Shown: positions 9,709-18,419, counted from the stretch's first letter. The stretch is DNA of 27,491 bases from Deltaproteobacteria bacterium (GCA_018262455.1 JAGSPR010000026.1:1-27491), one strand, 5' to 3'. A program made the numbers and translations. The notes: generated by a model not told the origin, from the letters alone.

Positions 9709-11610
9709 ATGTTCGTCGCCGTGCCAGCGCTGAGTTCTCACCTCGATGCCACCGAGCGCGCGGCCATGTTCGACGCGTTCGAACGCGCTGCAACACGTGT
9801 CGGCCTCGCGCTGTTCGTCGTGCACGTCGACGCAGTACTGCCCACGGTCATCTACGCCAGCGAGCTGCTGGCGGAGTTCGTCGGTCGTCCTACCGGAGAC
9901 CTCGTGGGCCACCCGCCCTGGGAGCTCGTCTCCGCCCCGCAGCAGGCTCGAGTCCGAGAGATCATCGCGAGTCGTGGTCCAGGCGCGGCGCCGATCACGC
10001 TCCAGTTCGCGATCGAGCGCCCGGACGGAACCCGGCGTGAGATCGAGGTTGGCGTCGCGCGCATCACGGCCACCGGCGCGGAGCTCGCGGTCTGCTACTT
10101 CCGAGATACGACCGACGAGTGCCAGGCAGTGGAGGCGTTGCGTCGATCCGAGGCTCGGTTTCGGTCGCTGATCGAGAACGCACCCGATGGCGTCGCGATC
10201 ATCCAACAAGGGCGGGTCAGTCTCGCAAACCCGGTCGCCGTCAAGATGTTCGGCATGTCAGACCTCGAATCGGTGCGTGGGCGACTGCTGAGTGACTTCC
10301 TGCCGTCCGAGGAAGCCGCTCGGGCGACGGAGCGGATCGCTCGGCTCGGCGCCGGTGCCGCCCCCGGATCGTCGGAGTACCAGGTGATCCCGAACGACCT
10401 GATCGTCGACGTCCACTCGGTCCCCTGCGAATACGATGACAAGCCCGCGGTCCTCGCGTTCGTCCGAGACGTGACCGAACGCCGGCGGATGCAGGAACAT
10501 CTGCTCCGTGCGGATCGCCTCGCCGCACTGGGCACGATGGCCGCGACGGTCGCACACGAGATCAATAACCCGTTGACGTATCTCCAGCTCAGCCTGCAGC
10601 GGCTCGAGCTCGCGCTCGACGCCGAGCCGGATCCCGCGCGGGCAGCGATGCTTCGCGAGCACATCGGGAATGCGCTCCACGGCGCCGAGCGCGTCGCGAC
10701 GATCGTCCGCGACCTTCGCAGCCATGCACGCGATCACACCGCGGAGCCGGAAGGTCCCGTCGACGTGGTCGCCGTCGTCGAGCGTGCGTTGAAGATGGTC
10801 GACCACGATCTGCGCCATCGCGCGCGGCTGGTCCGCCGCTACTCCAGTGGGCCCGCGGTCGTCGATGCAGTGGCGGGGCGGCTCGAGCAGGTCGTGATCA
10901 ACCTCCTCGTCAACGCGATCCAGGCGCTCGAACGGAACGATCCGTCCAAGGACCAGGTCACCGTGGAGATCGAGACCGGCAGCAACGTGACGATCGCGAT
11001 CACCGACACCGGTGCGGGCATCGCACAGCGCGAACGCGTGTTCGAGCCGTTCTTCACCACCAAGCCGATCGGCGAAGGCACCGGCCTGGGCCTCTCGGTG
11101 TGCAAGCAGCTCGTCGAGAGCATGCGAGGTCACCTCGAGCTGGAGAGCACCGTGGGAAGCGGGACGAGGATCTCGATCGTGTTGCCGCTCCGATCGACGC
11201 ACCTGCCGAAGCCGCCCGCGCTCGCCGAGGAGGTCCGTGGGGAGCGGCTTCGCATCCTCGTGATCGACGATGAGCCGCTGGTGCGCCGGGCGATGACGGG
11301 CTTGCTCGTGGCGAGTCATGATGTCGACGATGCCGGCGACGGGGAGTCCGCCCTCGCGATGATCCGCGACAGCCACTACGACGTGATCCTGTGCGATGTG
11401 ATGATGCCGAGGTTGAGCGGTCGCGATGTCTACGAGCGGGTCCGCGCGCAGTGGCCCGGCCTCGCGCGTCGGATCGTCTTCGTCACCGGCGGTGCGTTTG
11501 TCCCGACGCTCGCCAGGTTCCTCGAATCGGTCGACAACCCGAGGCTAGCCAAGCCGTTCACCGTCGAACAGGTGCTAGCGATCGTTCGCCAGGCACACCG
11601 ACGCTCGTAG
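9709..11610 (+). CDS. Hybrid sensor histidine kinase: PAS-PAS-HisKA-HATPase-REC
   Basis: Encodes 633 residues from ATG 9709; an in-frame ATG at 9664 would add 15 Arg-rich residues that do not look like protein. There is no signal peptide or membrane segment, so it senses in the cytoplasm. Order: PAS-like domain (about 15-140), a second PAS domain (about 155-265, SLIENAPDGVAIIQQGRVSLANPVA), HisKA with HEINNPL (phosphoacceptor His283), HATPase with the N-box VINLLVNAIQAL (about 395), G1 DTGAGI (about 433) and G2 GTGLGLSV, then a C-terminal receiver with acidic pair DDE, phosphoacceptor Asp563 in LCDVMMP, Thr in FVTGG and Lys in AKPF. All catalytic residues are present. No separate response regulator or output domain is encoded nearby, so the output partner must be elsewhere. 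The 3' end converges on the minus-strand gene ending at 11640. Confidence 0.93.
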   Translation: MFVAVPALSSHLDATERAAMFDAFERAATRVGLALFVVHVDAVLPTVIYASELLAEFVGRPTGDLVGHPPWELVSAPQQARVREIIASRGPGAAPITLQFAIERPDGTRREIEVGVARITATGAELAVCYFRDTTDECQAVEALRRSEARFRSLIENAPDGVAIIQQGRVSLANPVAVKMFGMSDLESVRGRLLSDFLPSEEAARATERIARLGAGAAPGSSEYQVIPNDLIVDVHSVPCEYDDKPAVLAFVRDVTERRRMQEHLLRADRLAALGTMAATVAHEINNPLTYLQLSLQRLELALDAEPDPARAAMLREHIGNALHGAERVATIVRDLRSHARDHTAEPEGPVDVVAVVERALKMVDHDLRHRARLVRRYSSGPAVVDAVAGRLEQVVINLLVNAIQALERNDPSKDQVTVEIETGSNVTIAITDTGAGIAQRERVFEPFFTTKPIGEGTGLGLSVCKQLVESMRGHLELESTVGSGTRISIVLPLRSTHLPKPPALAEEVRGERLRILVIDDEPLVRRAMTGLLVASHDVDDAGDGESALAMIRDSHYDVILCDVMMPRLSGRDVYERVRAQWPGLARRIVFVTGGAFVPTLARFLESVDNPRLAKPFTVEQVLAIVRQAHRRS

Positions 11611-11639
11611 TTCGGGTGGTCACACCGCCCCCGATTCGA

Positions 11640-14450
11640 TCAGTCCTGTCCCCATGAGCCCTGCAGCGTGACGCTGCTCTGTTGCGGCACGGTGAACTCG
11701 CGGTTGCGGCTCTCGGTCGGGAGATCGGGCTCCCACTGCAGGAGGTTGTTGCCCTGGTCGAGCACCGTCGCCTTGATCTGGATGTTCATGCCCTGCGGGA
11801 CCACGAACTTGCCGCGCCACAGGCCGGTGAACGTGCCGCCCACCAGCACCGCGTTCATCTGGACGCCACCGGCGGGAGTCCAGTTGCCGAGCACGTCGAC
11901 GTTGCCGGTCATCCACAGGTCCTGACCGAGTGCCGTGAATGCGGCATTGTCGAGCTCGACGGTCACCTCGCACACGGGCACGCTCGGCGAGCTCGCCTGG
12001 TTGGCCCAGTCACGCACGGCCGATTTCGTGTTCGCATCCTCCTGGAGGCGCTCGAACATGAGCTTGGCCTGCGGCATGTACAACGTGGTTGCGCGAGTCG
12101 GGTCCTTGGGGTTGTCGATGATGTAGTGCTCGAGCACCGACTCGTCGCCGAGGATCGATCCCAGCACCTGGAAGTTGGCATAGTCGGACAGGTCGAGCGT
12201 CGTCCCGCGATGGCAACCGGCACAGTAGCGCGAGGTCAGGTTGACCCAGACGCTCGCCTTCGCCGCCGTCAGCGCGCCGCTCTCTCCGGGGCGCGCCGCC
12301 CACGACGGGGGCATCAGGACGGGATCGTTCGGCTCGCGCACGACGAGCGGGCTGCGCGAGCTGTAGATGTCCTCGATGTACTTGTTGACCTCGGCGACCG
12401 AGTGATCGGTGTTGTGGGCCGCGCCCTGGGCCTCCGTGGCAAGTGACGTGTTGGCGGCGTGGGCGATGTCGTTGAGCGATGCCCACAGCGCCTGGGCCTG
12501 ATCACGCGACACCGCGGATTCCTGGATCAAGATCGGAGCCTGGGTCCCCTCCACCGGCGGAGCCGTGGCGAACAGGTCGCTGCGGGGCTCCCACTCACGG
12601 AACACCGAGCCGAGGTCAGGCGAGCTGCCGGCACCCGCGTACTTGCCGCCGTGGCAGGTCGTGCACAGCTCGGGGATGAACTTCTTGCCCTCGGAGTCGA
12701 GCACCGCCGACGTGCTGAGGTTGCCATCGGGGCCGAACACGTAGAACCGCGTGAAGCCCTCGGGGCTGACGTCCATCGTGACCGTGCCGAGGTTGCCCTT
12801 CTGCGCGTCGTTCTTGGCGGCCTCGTCCTTCCAGTTGCGGACGCGGCAACCGCCAACTCCTCGGCCGATCGTCTTGGTGCACACCATGTCGCGCCACAGC
12901 CCGAGGTCGAGCGAGTTCTGGTAGAACGCCCCCACCGTCGCGGCCGACCCGAACACCTCTTGTTCCCACTTGGCCTCGGTGTACACCTCGCCGTTGACCT
13001 TGAGCGTCTTCTCGTCGAAGCCCGGGATGATCGACTTGTAGTACGCGAGCGCGCCGTCCTCGGTGCCGATGCCGGCACGCATGAGGAACTTGTACGGCGG
13101 GGCCTGGCCCACGGCCGGGTGCGAGGGGCCGGAGACGAGCTTGTAGATGCCACCCTTCAGCAGATCCATGATGTAGAGCTCGCCATCGGGATCCTCGGCG
13201 AAGCCGGAGATCGCATGGGGAACCGAGCCGAGCACCTCGGGGGCCAGCTTGCCGCTCTCGCTGAAGATGCCGAAGATCGCTCCGGGCGTGAAGTTGGCGA
13301 AGATGTACTTGCCCTTGAGGAGGGGAGCGCTCTTGCCGCGGTAGACGTAGCCGCCGATCACCGCGTTGACATTGGCGCCGTGCTGGAGCTCGATGACCGG
13401 TTCGATCGCGCCCTCGACCTCGCACGGGTTGCGGCCGGGAGCGCAGTGCCGCGCCTCGCGGGGACCCCAGCCGTAGTTTCCACCGATGGTGATCTGGTTG
13501 ATCTCCTCGAACGCGTCCTGGCCGACATCGCCTGCCCAGATGTTGCCCTCGGAATCGAAGCTCCAGCGCCACGGATTGCGAAGGCCGGTGGCGAAGATCT
13601 CCGGTCGACCGACCCCGTCTGCGAACGGGTTATCAGTGGGGATCCCGTAGGGGAGCGTGCGGACACCGCCGACGAGGGTGTCGTGATCGATCAACACCGC
13701 ACCACCACCGGCATCGGTCCGGAAGCGGAACGCATCGTTCATCTTCTCCAGATCGGTCGGGTCCGGCGACGTCGAGTGCACGTCGATGCGCAACATCTTG
13801 CCGTAGAGCGAGTTGTTGTTCTGGCCGAACGAGTTCTTGTCGAACGACGGGCCACCGTCGCCCACCGAGACGTACAGGAAGCCATCCTTGCCGAAACCGA
13901 TCATGCCGGCGTTGTGCTCGTCGGCAGTCTTGTCCATCTCGATCAGGAGCTGCTCGCTCGACGACGGGAAGGTCTTGCCACCATCGGCGCTGGTGAACCG
14001 CGACAGCCGCCAGCGCAGGCGCACGTCGTTGTTCGGATCGTCGGGATTGATCGCGTCGTACGTCACGTACATCACCGGGACCGTCGGGAACTCCGGGTCG
14101 AACGCGATCGCGTTGAGACCCGCCTCCGAGTGGGGCGGCGGGTTCATCTTCACCTTGCCGGCGAGATCGAGGACCGTGGTCGTGGTCGTGGCCTCGTTGA
14201 CATCGAACGACCGCACCTTGCCGCTGTGCTCGACCACGAACGCCTGGGTCTTGTCGGCTGGTGAGAACACCATCTGGACCGGGAAGCTGAAGGTCAGCTT
14301 CGGGAACACCCGCTGCTCGGCGATGCCGGGCACTGACCCGTCGCATTTGCCGTTGGCATCGCAATGGATGTCGTAGTTGTCCTCGCCACCGCAGCCAGCT
14401 AAGCCAGCCACGATACCGAGCGAGATAGTGAACAGGCTTGCGCGAAGCAT
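11640..14450 (-). CDS. Lipoprotein: PQQ-type sugar dehydrogenase-like propeller + two CxxCH haem motifs + C-terminal CBM20 starch-binding domain
   Basis: Encodes 936 residues from ATG 14450, chosen because CGGAG lies five bases upstream (14456-14460) and it begins a lipoprotein signal ending LAGC (Cys20). Residues about 45-440 form a glucose/sorbosone dehydrogenase-like six-bladed propeller (PVQMVFSPADKTQAFVVEHSG, GLNAIAFDPEFP, YVSVGDGGPS, FATGLRNPWRWSFD, IWAGDVGQDAFEEIN, GGNYGWG). The family oxidises aldose sugars with PQQ, although many members are unproven. Covalent haem motifs follow: CTTCH (Cys596) and CAGCH (Cys743). The last part (about 822-936) matches a CBM20 starch-binding module: WMTGNVDVLGNWTPAGGVQM, FTGLWRGKFVVPQG, LQWEPD, NREFTVP and a terminal W. 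The layout suggests a surface enzyme that binds alpha-glucan, oxidises a sugar end and passes electrons through c-haems. The role is inferred; the domain calls are from visible motifs. Confidence 0.86.
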   Translation of the reverse strand: MLRASLFTISLGIVAGLAGCGGEDNYDIHCDANGKCDGSVPGIAEQRVFPKLTFSFPVQMVFSPADKTQAFVVEHSGKVRSFDVNEATTTTTVLDLAGKVKMNPPPHSEAGLNAIAFDPEFPTVPVMYVTYDAINPDDPNNDVRLRWRLSRFTSADGGKTFPSSSEQLLIEMDKTADEHNAGMIGFGKDGFLYVSVGDGGPSFDKNSFGQNNNSLYGKMLRIDVHSTSPDPTDLEKMNDAFRFRTDAGGGAVLIDHDTLVGGVRTLPYGIPTDNPFADGVGRPEIFATGLRNPWRWSFDSEGNIWAGDVGQDAFEEINQITIGGNYGWGPREARHCAPGRNPCEVEGAIEPVIELQHGANVNAVIGGYVYRGKSAPLLKGKYIFANFTPGAIFGIFSESGKLAPEVLGSVPHAISGFAEDPDGELYIMDLLKGGIYKLVSGPSHPAVGQAPPYKFLMRAGIGTEDGALAYYKSIIPGFDEKTLKVNGEVYTEAKWEQEVFGSAATVGAFYQNSLDLGLWRDMVCTKTIGRGVGGCRVRNWKDEAAKNDAQKGNLGTVTMDVSPEGFTRFYVFGPDGNLSTSAVLDSEGKKFIPELCTTCHGGKYAGAGSSPDLGSVFREWEPRSDLFATAPPVEGTQAPILIQESAVSRDQAQALWASLNDIAHAANTSLATEAQGAAHNTDHSVAEVNKYIEDIYSSRSPLVVREPNDPVLMPPSWAARPGESGALTAAKASVWVNLTSRYCAGCHRGTTLDLSDYANFQVLGSILGDESVLEHYIIDNPKDPTRATTLYMPQAKLMFERLQEDANTKSAVRDWANQASSPSVPVCEVTVELDNAAFTALGQDLWMTGNVDVLGNWTPAGGVQMNAVLVGGTFTGLWRGKFVVPQGMNIQIKATVLDQGNNLLQWEPDLPTESRNREFTVPQQSSVTLQGSWGQD

Positions 14451-14484
14451 GGCGACTCCGGCAGCAAGGTATGTGCCGCCGGCT

Positions 14485-14494
14485 GTGTGCACAC
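14485..14494. promoter_or_regulatory. Perfect 10-bp palindrome GTGTGCACAC
   Basis: Lies 35 bases upstream of the start codon of the propeller/CBM20 lipoprotein gene, in its untranslated leader or promoter. Its position and symmetry suit a repressor site; this is inference. Confidence 0.3.
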
Positions 14495-14549
14495 GATCGG
14501 TTACTTAGCTGTCCGCCTTGGTGGCTTCTGTGGTCGCCAGACTACTAAT

Positions 14550-14565
14550 GGCTAGTGCAGTAGCC
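14550..14565. promoter_or_regulatory. 16-bp near-perfect palindrome, candidate operator
   Basis: GGCTAGTGCAGTAGCC is symmetric except for one mismatched pair (positions 6 and 11). It is about 100 bases upstream of the propeller lipoprotein start. The length and symmetry are usual for a dimeric regulator. It overlaps a second, weaker arm pair CTACT/AGTAG (14542-14546 and 14559-14563). Confidence 0.4.
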
Positions 14566-14595
14566 GATCGTGATGATGACTCAACTCCCTGGAAT

Positions 14596-14611
14596 CATGT
14601 CGTTAAACATG
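14596..14611. promoter_or_regulatory. Inverted repeat CATGT-N6-ACATG
   Basis: Five-base arms with a six-base AT-rich spacer, also 16 bases in total, centred 46 bases from the neighbouring 16-bp palindrome at 14550-14565. Possible regulator site; the arms are short enough to occur by chance. Confidence 0.25.
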
Positions 14612-14718
14612 CGCCGATGTAGGCGAGATGGGCGCGTGCAGCCGGCCTTCGAGTGATAGAATGGTGTCCACGATCACGAGCGATGTGGCTGGTGTTGTCG
14701 TTCGCAACGCGGGTCTTC

Positions 14719-14749
14719 AAAAAACCGTGGAGCCCGAGACGAGCTCGGG
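14719..14749 (-). terminator. Terminator-like hairpin and T tract behind the P450 gene
   Basis: Read on the minus strand, a six-base GC-rich stem (CCCGAG/CTCGGG, loop of five; 14733-14738 with 14744-14749) begins five bases after the P450 stop codon. A run of six T (14719-14724) follows, but eight bases beyond the stem, which is further than in a canonical intrinsic terminator. Confidence 0.45.
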
Positions 14750-14753
14750 GGAG

Positions 14754-16157
14754 CTAGGGCGCTCTTCGCACGACGACGGCGGGCATCCCGTTCGACGGCG
14801 CGAACGTGATTCCGCGGCGCACCAGCCGGACGCGACGGCCGGGAGCCGCGGCGAGCTCCAGGCGCGCCAAGATCGTCGACAAAACGATCTTCATCTCGTA
14901 GCTCGCGAACGCCATGCCGAGGCAGCGCCGCGCCCCGCCGCCGAACGGGAAGTAGTGTGTCGGATCGATCTTCTTGCCGATGAACCGCGATGGATCGAAC
15001 GTGGCGGGCGCGGGCCATAGATCCGGGCGGCGGTGCACCAGGTAGATGCACGCGATCGCGAATGCCCCGACGGGCAGCTCGTAGCCACCGAGCGTCGTCG
15101 GCTGCGCGATCCGGCGCCCGACCATCGGAATGATCGGCGTCAGCCGCAGGGTCTCCTTGATCGCGGCGTCGACCAGCACCATCCGTTCGGGATCCGTGAC
15201 CTCCGCGGCCTCGGCGCGAACCCGGGCGAGCCAGGCGGGATGCGACAGGAGATGATGGAGCGTCCACGCGAGCGTCGTCGCCGTGGTCTCGTGTCCGGCG
15301 AGCAGCAGCGTGAGCATCTCGTCGCGGAGCTCGTCGTCGGTCATCGGTTGGCCGTGCTCGTCCCGCGCCTCGAGCAGCATCGACAGCACGTCCTCGCGCC
15401 CCGCGGTCCCCGTGCACCGGCGTTGGGCGATCAGCTCGCGCACGAGGCGATCGGTGTCGTCCTGTGCGCGCATCAGCTTTGCCCAGGGCAGCAGCCGCCC
15501 GAGGCCATGCGAGGCGAGCCGCTGGACGCGCTCGGCGTGCTCCGGCGGCGTCAACAGGAACATCGCGGTTCCGAACGGCGACGTGCCGAGCGTCGTCCAG
15601 CGGACCAGGGCGTCACGCAGCGGCGCGAGTTGTGCTGCATCGCTGACGCCGAAGATCGTCCGCATGATCACATCGAGCGTGATCGCCTGCATCGCCGCGA
15701 GGATCGAGAACGGCCGCCCGATCGGCCAGCGCGCGAGCTCGCGGAGCGTCGCGTCTCGCATCGCGGTGCCGTAGGCGCGCATCCGCTCGCCGTGAAACGG
15801 CGGCAACATCAAGCGGCGCTCGCGAAGATGGCGCTCGCCGTCGAGGACCAGCAACGAGTTGCTGCCGAGCACCGACCGCAGGATCACGTTCGCCTCCCCG
15901 GCGTTCAGGGCGTGGGGGTCGCCGGTCCACAGCTCGCGGATCGCGGCCGGCTCGGCGAAGAACACGGCCGGTCCCGGCAACCGCGGCAGCTGCATCGAGA
16001 ACACCGCGCCGTAGCGCGCGGCGAGATCGTCGAGCATCGGGAGCGGCGCGCGCAGCCACCGCACGGCGTCGAGCAAGCCTCGCGATCTCGGGCCTGCGGG
16101 CAACGCGCGGGGCACTCCTGGGACTGTACTCTCATTCACGATAGACGCGCTCGACAT
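14754..16157 (-). CDS. Cytochrome P450
   Basis: Encodes 467 residues from ATG 16157. An alternative GTG at 16139 would give 461 residues. The I-helix motif AGHETTATT (Glu290), the K-helix ExxR (Glu335-Arg338, in KETLR) and the haem-binding loop FPFGGGARRCLG (Cys412) are complete, so it should be an active haem monooxygenase. No N-terminal membrane anchor is seen, which fits a soluble bacterial P450 needing a ferredoxin and reductase; neither is encoded in the window. The substrate is unknown. The reading frame overlaps the 3' end of the phosphorylase gene, by 26 bases from the ATG or 8 from the GTG, so translation is probably coupled and the two genes form one operon. That pairing is odd, because glycogen breakdown and P450 chemistry have no known link. 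Confidence 0.93.
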   Translation of the reverse strand: MSSASIVNESTVPGVPRALPAGPRSRGLLDAVRWLRAPLPMLDDLAARYGAVFSMQLPRLPGPAVFFAEPAAIRELWTGDPHALNAGEANVILRSVLGSNSLLVLDGERHLRERRLMLPPFHGERMRAYGTAMRDATLRELARWPIGRPFSILAAMQAITLDVIMRTIFGVSDAAQLAPLRDALVRWTTLGTSPFGTAMFLLTPPEHAERVQRLASHGLGRLLPWAKLMRAQDDTDRLVRELIAQRRCTGTAGREDVLSMLLEARDEHGQPMTDDELRDEMLTLLLAGHETTATTLAWTLHHLLSHPAWLARVRAEAAEVTDPERMVLVDAAIKETLRLTPIIPMVGRRIAQPTTLGGYELPVGAFAIACIYLVHRRPDLWPAPATFDPSRFIGKKIDPTHYFPFGGGARRCLGMAFASYEMKIVLSTILARLELAAAPGRRVRLVRRGITFAPSNGMPAVVVRRAP

Positions 16158-18291
16158 ACTCGCGCAGCATGCGACGCGTCGTGAAGCCGGTGGCCATCGT
16201 GTGCAACGACGCCCGCATGCGGCGCACCCAAGCACGCGGGATCCCCTGCGCATCGCGATCGTAGAAGGCCGGCACGACCTCACGCTCGAGCAGCCCGTAG
16301 AGCGTCCGTGCGTCGCGTGCATCCAGGGCCGCCTCGTCCGGGACGTTGTCGCTCGCGCTCGCGATCGCCCAGCCGGTCTTCCCGTCCTCGAAGGCCTCGG
16401 GCCAGAACCCATCAAGCACGCTCAGGTTGATCGAGCCGTTCAGCCCGGCCTTCATGCCGCTGGTCCCGCTCGCCTCGAGGGGAGGACGCGGCAAGTTGAC
16501 CCACAGGTCACAGCCTGCCACGAGGTGCGCTGCCGTCGCGAGGTCGTAGTCCTCGAGGAACGCCACATGAGTGGCGGCGAGCTCGGTGTTCTTCATCGCG
16601 AAGATGCGCTGCACGAGCTGCTTGGCTCCGTCGTCGAGCGGGTGCGCCTTGCCCGCGATGACGACCTGGATCCGCCGGGGACCGTGCAGGAGCGCGAGCG
16701 CGCGCGCCGGGTCGTGGATGAGCAGATGCAGACGCTTGTACTCCGCGACGCGGCGCGCGAACCCGACCGTGAGCACGCTGGGGTCGAACGTGTTCGCCGC
16801 GCCCTCCGCGTACGCGATCGATTCGCCGCGCGCGAGTCGGTCCGCGATCGTCTTGGTCCGGACGTACTCGACGAGACGCGTGCGCAGCTCGGTTCGAACG
16901 GCCCACAGCTCTTCATCGGGCACGTCGTCGAGGCGTGCCCAGGTCTCGGCGTCGTCGCGCGTCGCCCAGCCCGGCCCGAGACGGCGATCGAGGAGCGCGC
17001 GCATCGGCTCCGCCATCCACGTGGACAAGTGGGCCCCGTTGGTGATGTGCCCGATCGGCACGTCGCGGCCGGCGCGACCGGGCCACAGGTGATGCCACAT
17101 CCCGCGCGCGACCTCGCCGTGCTTGCGGCTCACCCCGTTGGCCGAGCGCGAGGTGCGCAGCGCGAGCTCGGTGACGCCGAACTGGGACGCAGCTTCGTCC
17201 CCGGGACCTGGACGCGCGAGGGCGAGGATCTGCGTGCGTTGGGACCCGAGCTCCGCCGGCAGGGAGCCGAGCACTTCATCGATCTGAGAGACGTCGTAGC
17301 GCTCGTTGCCCGCCGGGACGGGGGTGTGGGTGGTGAACACCACACGCTGGCGGGCGCTCGCGAGCGCGTCCTCGAAGGTCAGCCCGCGCGCTCGGCCCTC
17401 GCGAATCAGCTCGATGGTCGCGAGCGCCGCGTGCCCTTCATTGAGATGGATGACCGCCGGATCGATCCCCATGGCGCGCAACACGCGCATGCCGCCGATC
17501 GCCAGGATCGCGTACTGCATGAGGCGAAACGACCGGTCGCCGACGTAGAGCGTCGACGTGATGAACCGGCTGATCGGATCGTTCTCGGGCAGATTCGTGT
17601 CGAGCAGGAACAGCGGCACTCGTCCCACCTGGACGTGCCAGATGCAGGCGGCCACCTGGCGGCCGCGGATCTCGACGTGGATCGTGCGTGGGGCTCCGGT
17701 CGGGTCCAGCTCGAGCCGCAGCGGGAGCTCCTCGGCGGTCGCTTCGGTCCAGTACTCGTGCTGCCAGCCCGAGAGGTCGAGCCGCTGCCGGAAGTAGCCT
17801 CGCTGGTAGTACAGCCCGAGCGCCACCATCGGCAGGGCCGAGTCCGAGGCCTCCTTGAGCCAGTCGCCGGCGAGCACCCCGAGGCCGCCCGAGTAGATCG
17901 GCAGCGACGCGTGCAGCCCGTACTCCGCGCAGAAGAAGGCGACCGGGCGGTCGACGGTCGCGACGTCCGGCCAGGCGAACGGCCGCGCGAGATCGCGCTC
18001 GAGCGCGGCATCGAGCGTACGCACACGCTCGACGAGCGACTCGTTGCGCGCCGCCGCGGCCAGGCATTCCGGCGACGTGTCGCGCAGCATCTTCACCGGG
18101 TTCTTGCCCGAGGCCTCCCAGCGAGCGGGATCGATGTCGCGAAACACGTCGCCCGCTCCACGTTGCCAGGTCCACCACAGGTTGAAGGCGAGCCGCGCCA
18201 GCGGCGCGAGCTGGTCTGGCAGCCGGGAGGCGAACGCGTCGCCGCGGTGCGCGGACTCGCCCATCAGGCAGCGAGCAAGCTGGGGTCCCAT
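16132..18291 (-). CDS. glgP: Glycogen/alpha-glucan phosphorylase (GT35)
   Basis: About 719 residues. Releases glucose-1-phosphate from alpha-1,4-glucans in the cytoplasm using PLP. The N-terminal part (LARLAFNLWWTWQRGAGDVFRDIDP) is typical of the shorter alpha-glucan phosphorylase group found in bacteria and archaea (TIGR02094/DUF3417 type) rather than of E. coli GlgP. The conserved YSGGLGVLAGDWLKEASD, HLNEGHAA, TTHTPVPAGNERYD, FARRVAEYKR and HPLDDGAKQL motifs follow in order. The PLP Lys lies in EASGTSGMKAGLNG (Lys614), followed by DGFWPEA. The start is uncertain: ATG 18291 is chosen, ATG 18264 and ATG 18330 are possible, and the frame upstream only stays open because it is antisense to the ATP-grasp gene. 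It is divergent from that gene and overlaps the P450 gene at its 3' end. Confidence 0.93.
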   Translation of the reverse strand: MGPQLARCLMGESAHRGDAFASRLPDQLAPLARLAFNLWWTWQRGAGDVFRDIDPARWEASGKNPVKMLRDTSPECLAAAARNESLVERVRTLDAALERDLARPFAWPDVATVDRPVAFFCAEYGLHASLPIYSGGLGVLAGDWLKEASDSALPMVALGLYYQRGYFRQRLDLSGWQHEYWTEATAEELPLRLELDPTGAPRTIHVEIRGRQVAACIWHVQVGRVPLFLLDTNLPENDPISRFITSTLYVGDRSFRLMQYAILAIGGMRVLRAMGIDPAVIHLNEGHAALATIELIREGRARGLTFEDALASARQRVVFTTHTPVPAGNERYDVSQIDEVLGSLPAELGSQRTQILALARPGPGDEAASQFGVTELALRTSRSANGVSRKHGEVARGMWHHLWPGRAGRDVPIGHITNGAHLSTWMAEPMRALLDRRLGPGWATRDDAETWARLDDVPDEELWAVRTELRTRLVEYVRTKTIADRLARGESIAYAEGAANTFDPSVLTVGFARRVAEYKRLHLLIHDPARALALLHGPRRIQVVIAGKAHPLDDGAKQLVQRIFAMKNTELAATHVAFLEDYDLATAAHLVAGCDLWVNLPRPPLEASGTSGMKAGLNGSINLSVLDGFWPEAFEDGKTGWAIASASDNVPDEAALDARDARTLYGLLEREVVPAFYDRDAQGIPRAWVRRMRASLHTMATGFTTRRMLREYVERVYRE

Positions 18292-18390
18292 GCTCCACCG
18301 CGGTGCACCCGACGTGCCGCGGGCCCACATCGGACGACCACCGGCGACCACCCGCAGGCGCCCACGCACGAACTGCGCGGCCCGCAGCGG

Positions 18391-18419
18391 TTGCGCTCGC
18401 CGCCGTCGTTGCCTAGCGT
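18391..18419 (+). promoter_or_regulatory. Candidate sigma-70-type promoter for the ATP-grasp gene
   Basis: TTGCGC (18391-18396), a 17-base spacer and TAGCGT (18414-18419) precede the ATG at 18433. Transcription would start about six or seven bases before the ATG, giving an almost leaderless mRNA, in agreement with the missing Shine-Dalgarno sequence. Confidence 0.35.

Larger units (their letters stand above)
14451..14753. other. 303-base non-coding region with palindromes
   Basis: No convincing gene in either direction. It is visibly less GC-rich than its surroundings and holds, from left to right, the ribosome binding site of the minus-strand sugar-dehydrogenase-like gene, three palindromic elements (listed separately) and the terminator-like hairpin behind the P450 gene. 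It therefore separates two minus-strand transcripts: the end of the phosphorylase/P450 unit and the promoter region of the propeller lipoprotein. Confidence 0.6.

Noticed and set aside
8880..10040. 386-residue plus-strand open frame
   Set aside because: Antisense to the GST gene and then out of frame with the histidine kinase gene; no recognisable motif.
11611..11639. GGTG/CACC mini-hairpin between the convergent kinase and propeller genes
   Set aside because: The stem is only four bases and there is no T tract.
12459..14264. 601-residue plus-strand open frame
   Set aside because: Antisense to the propeller lipoprotein; composition is Arg/Val/His-rich without domains.
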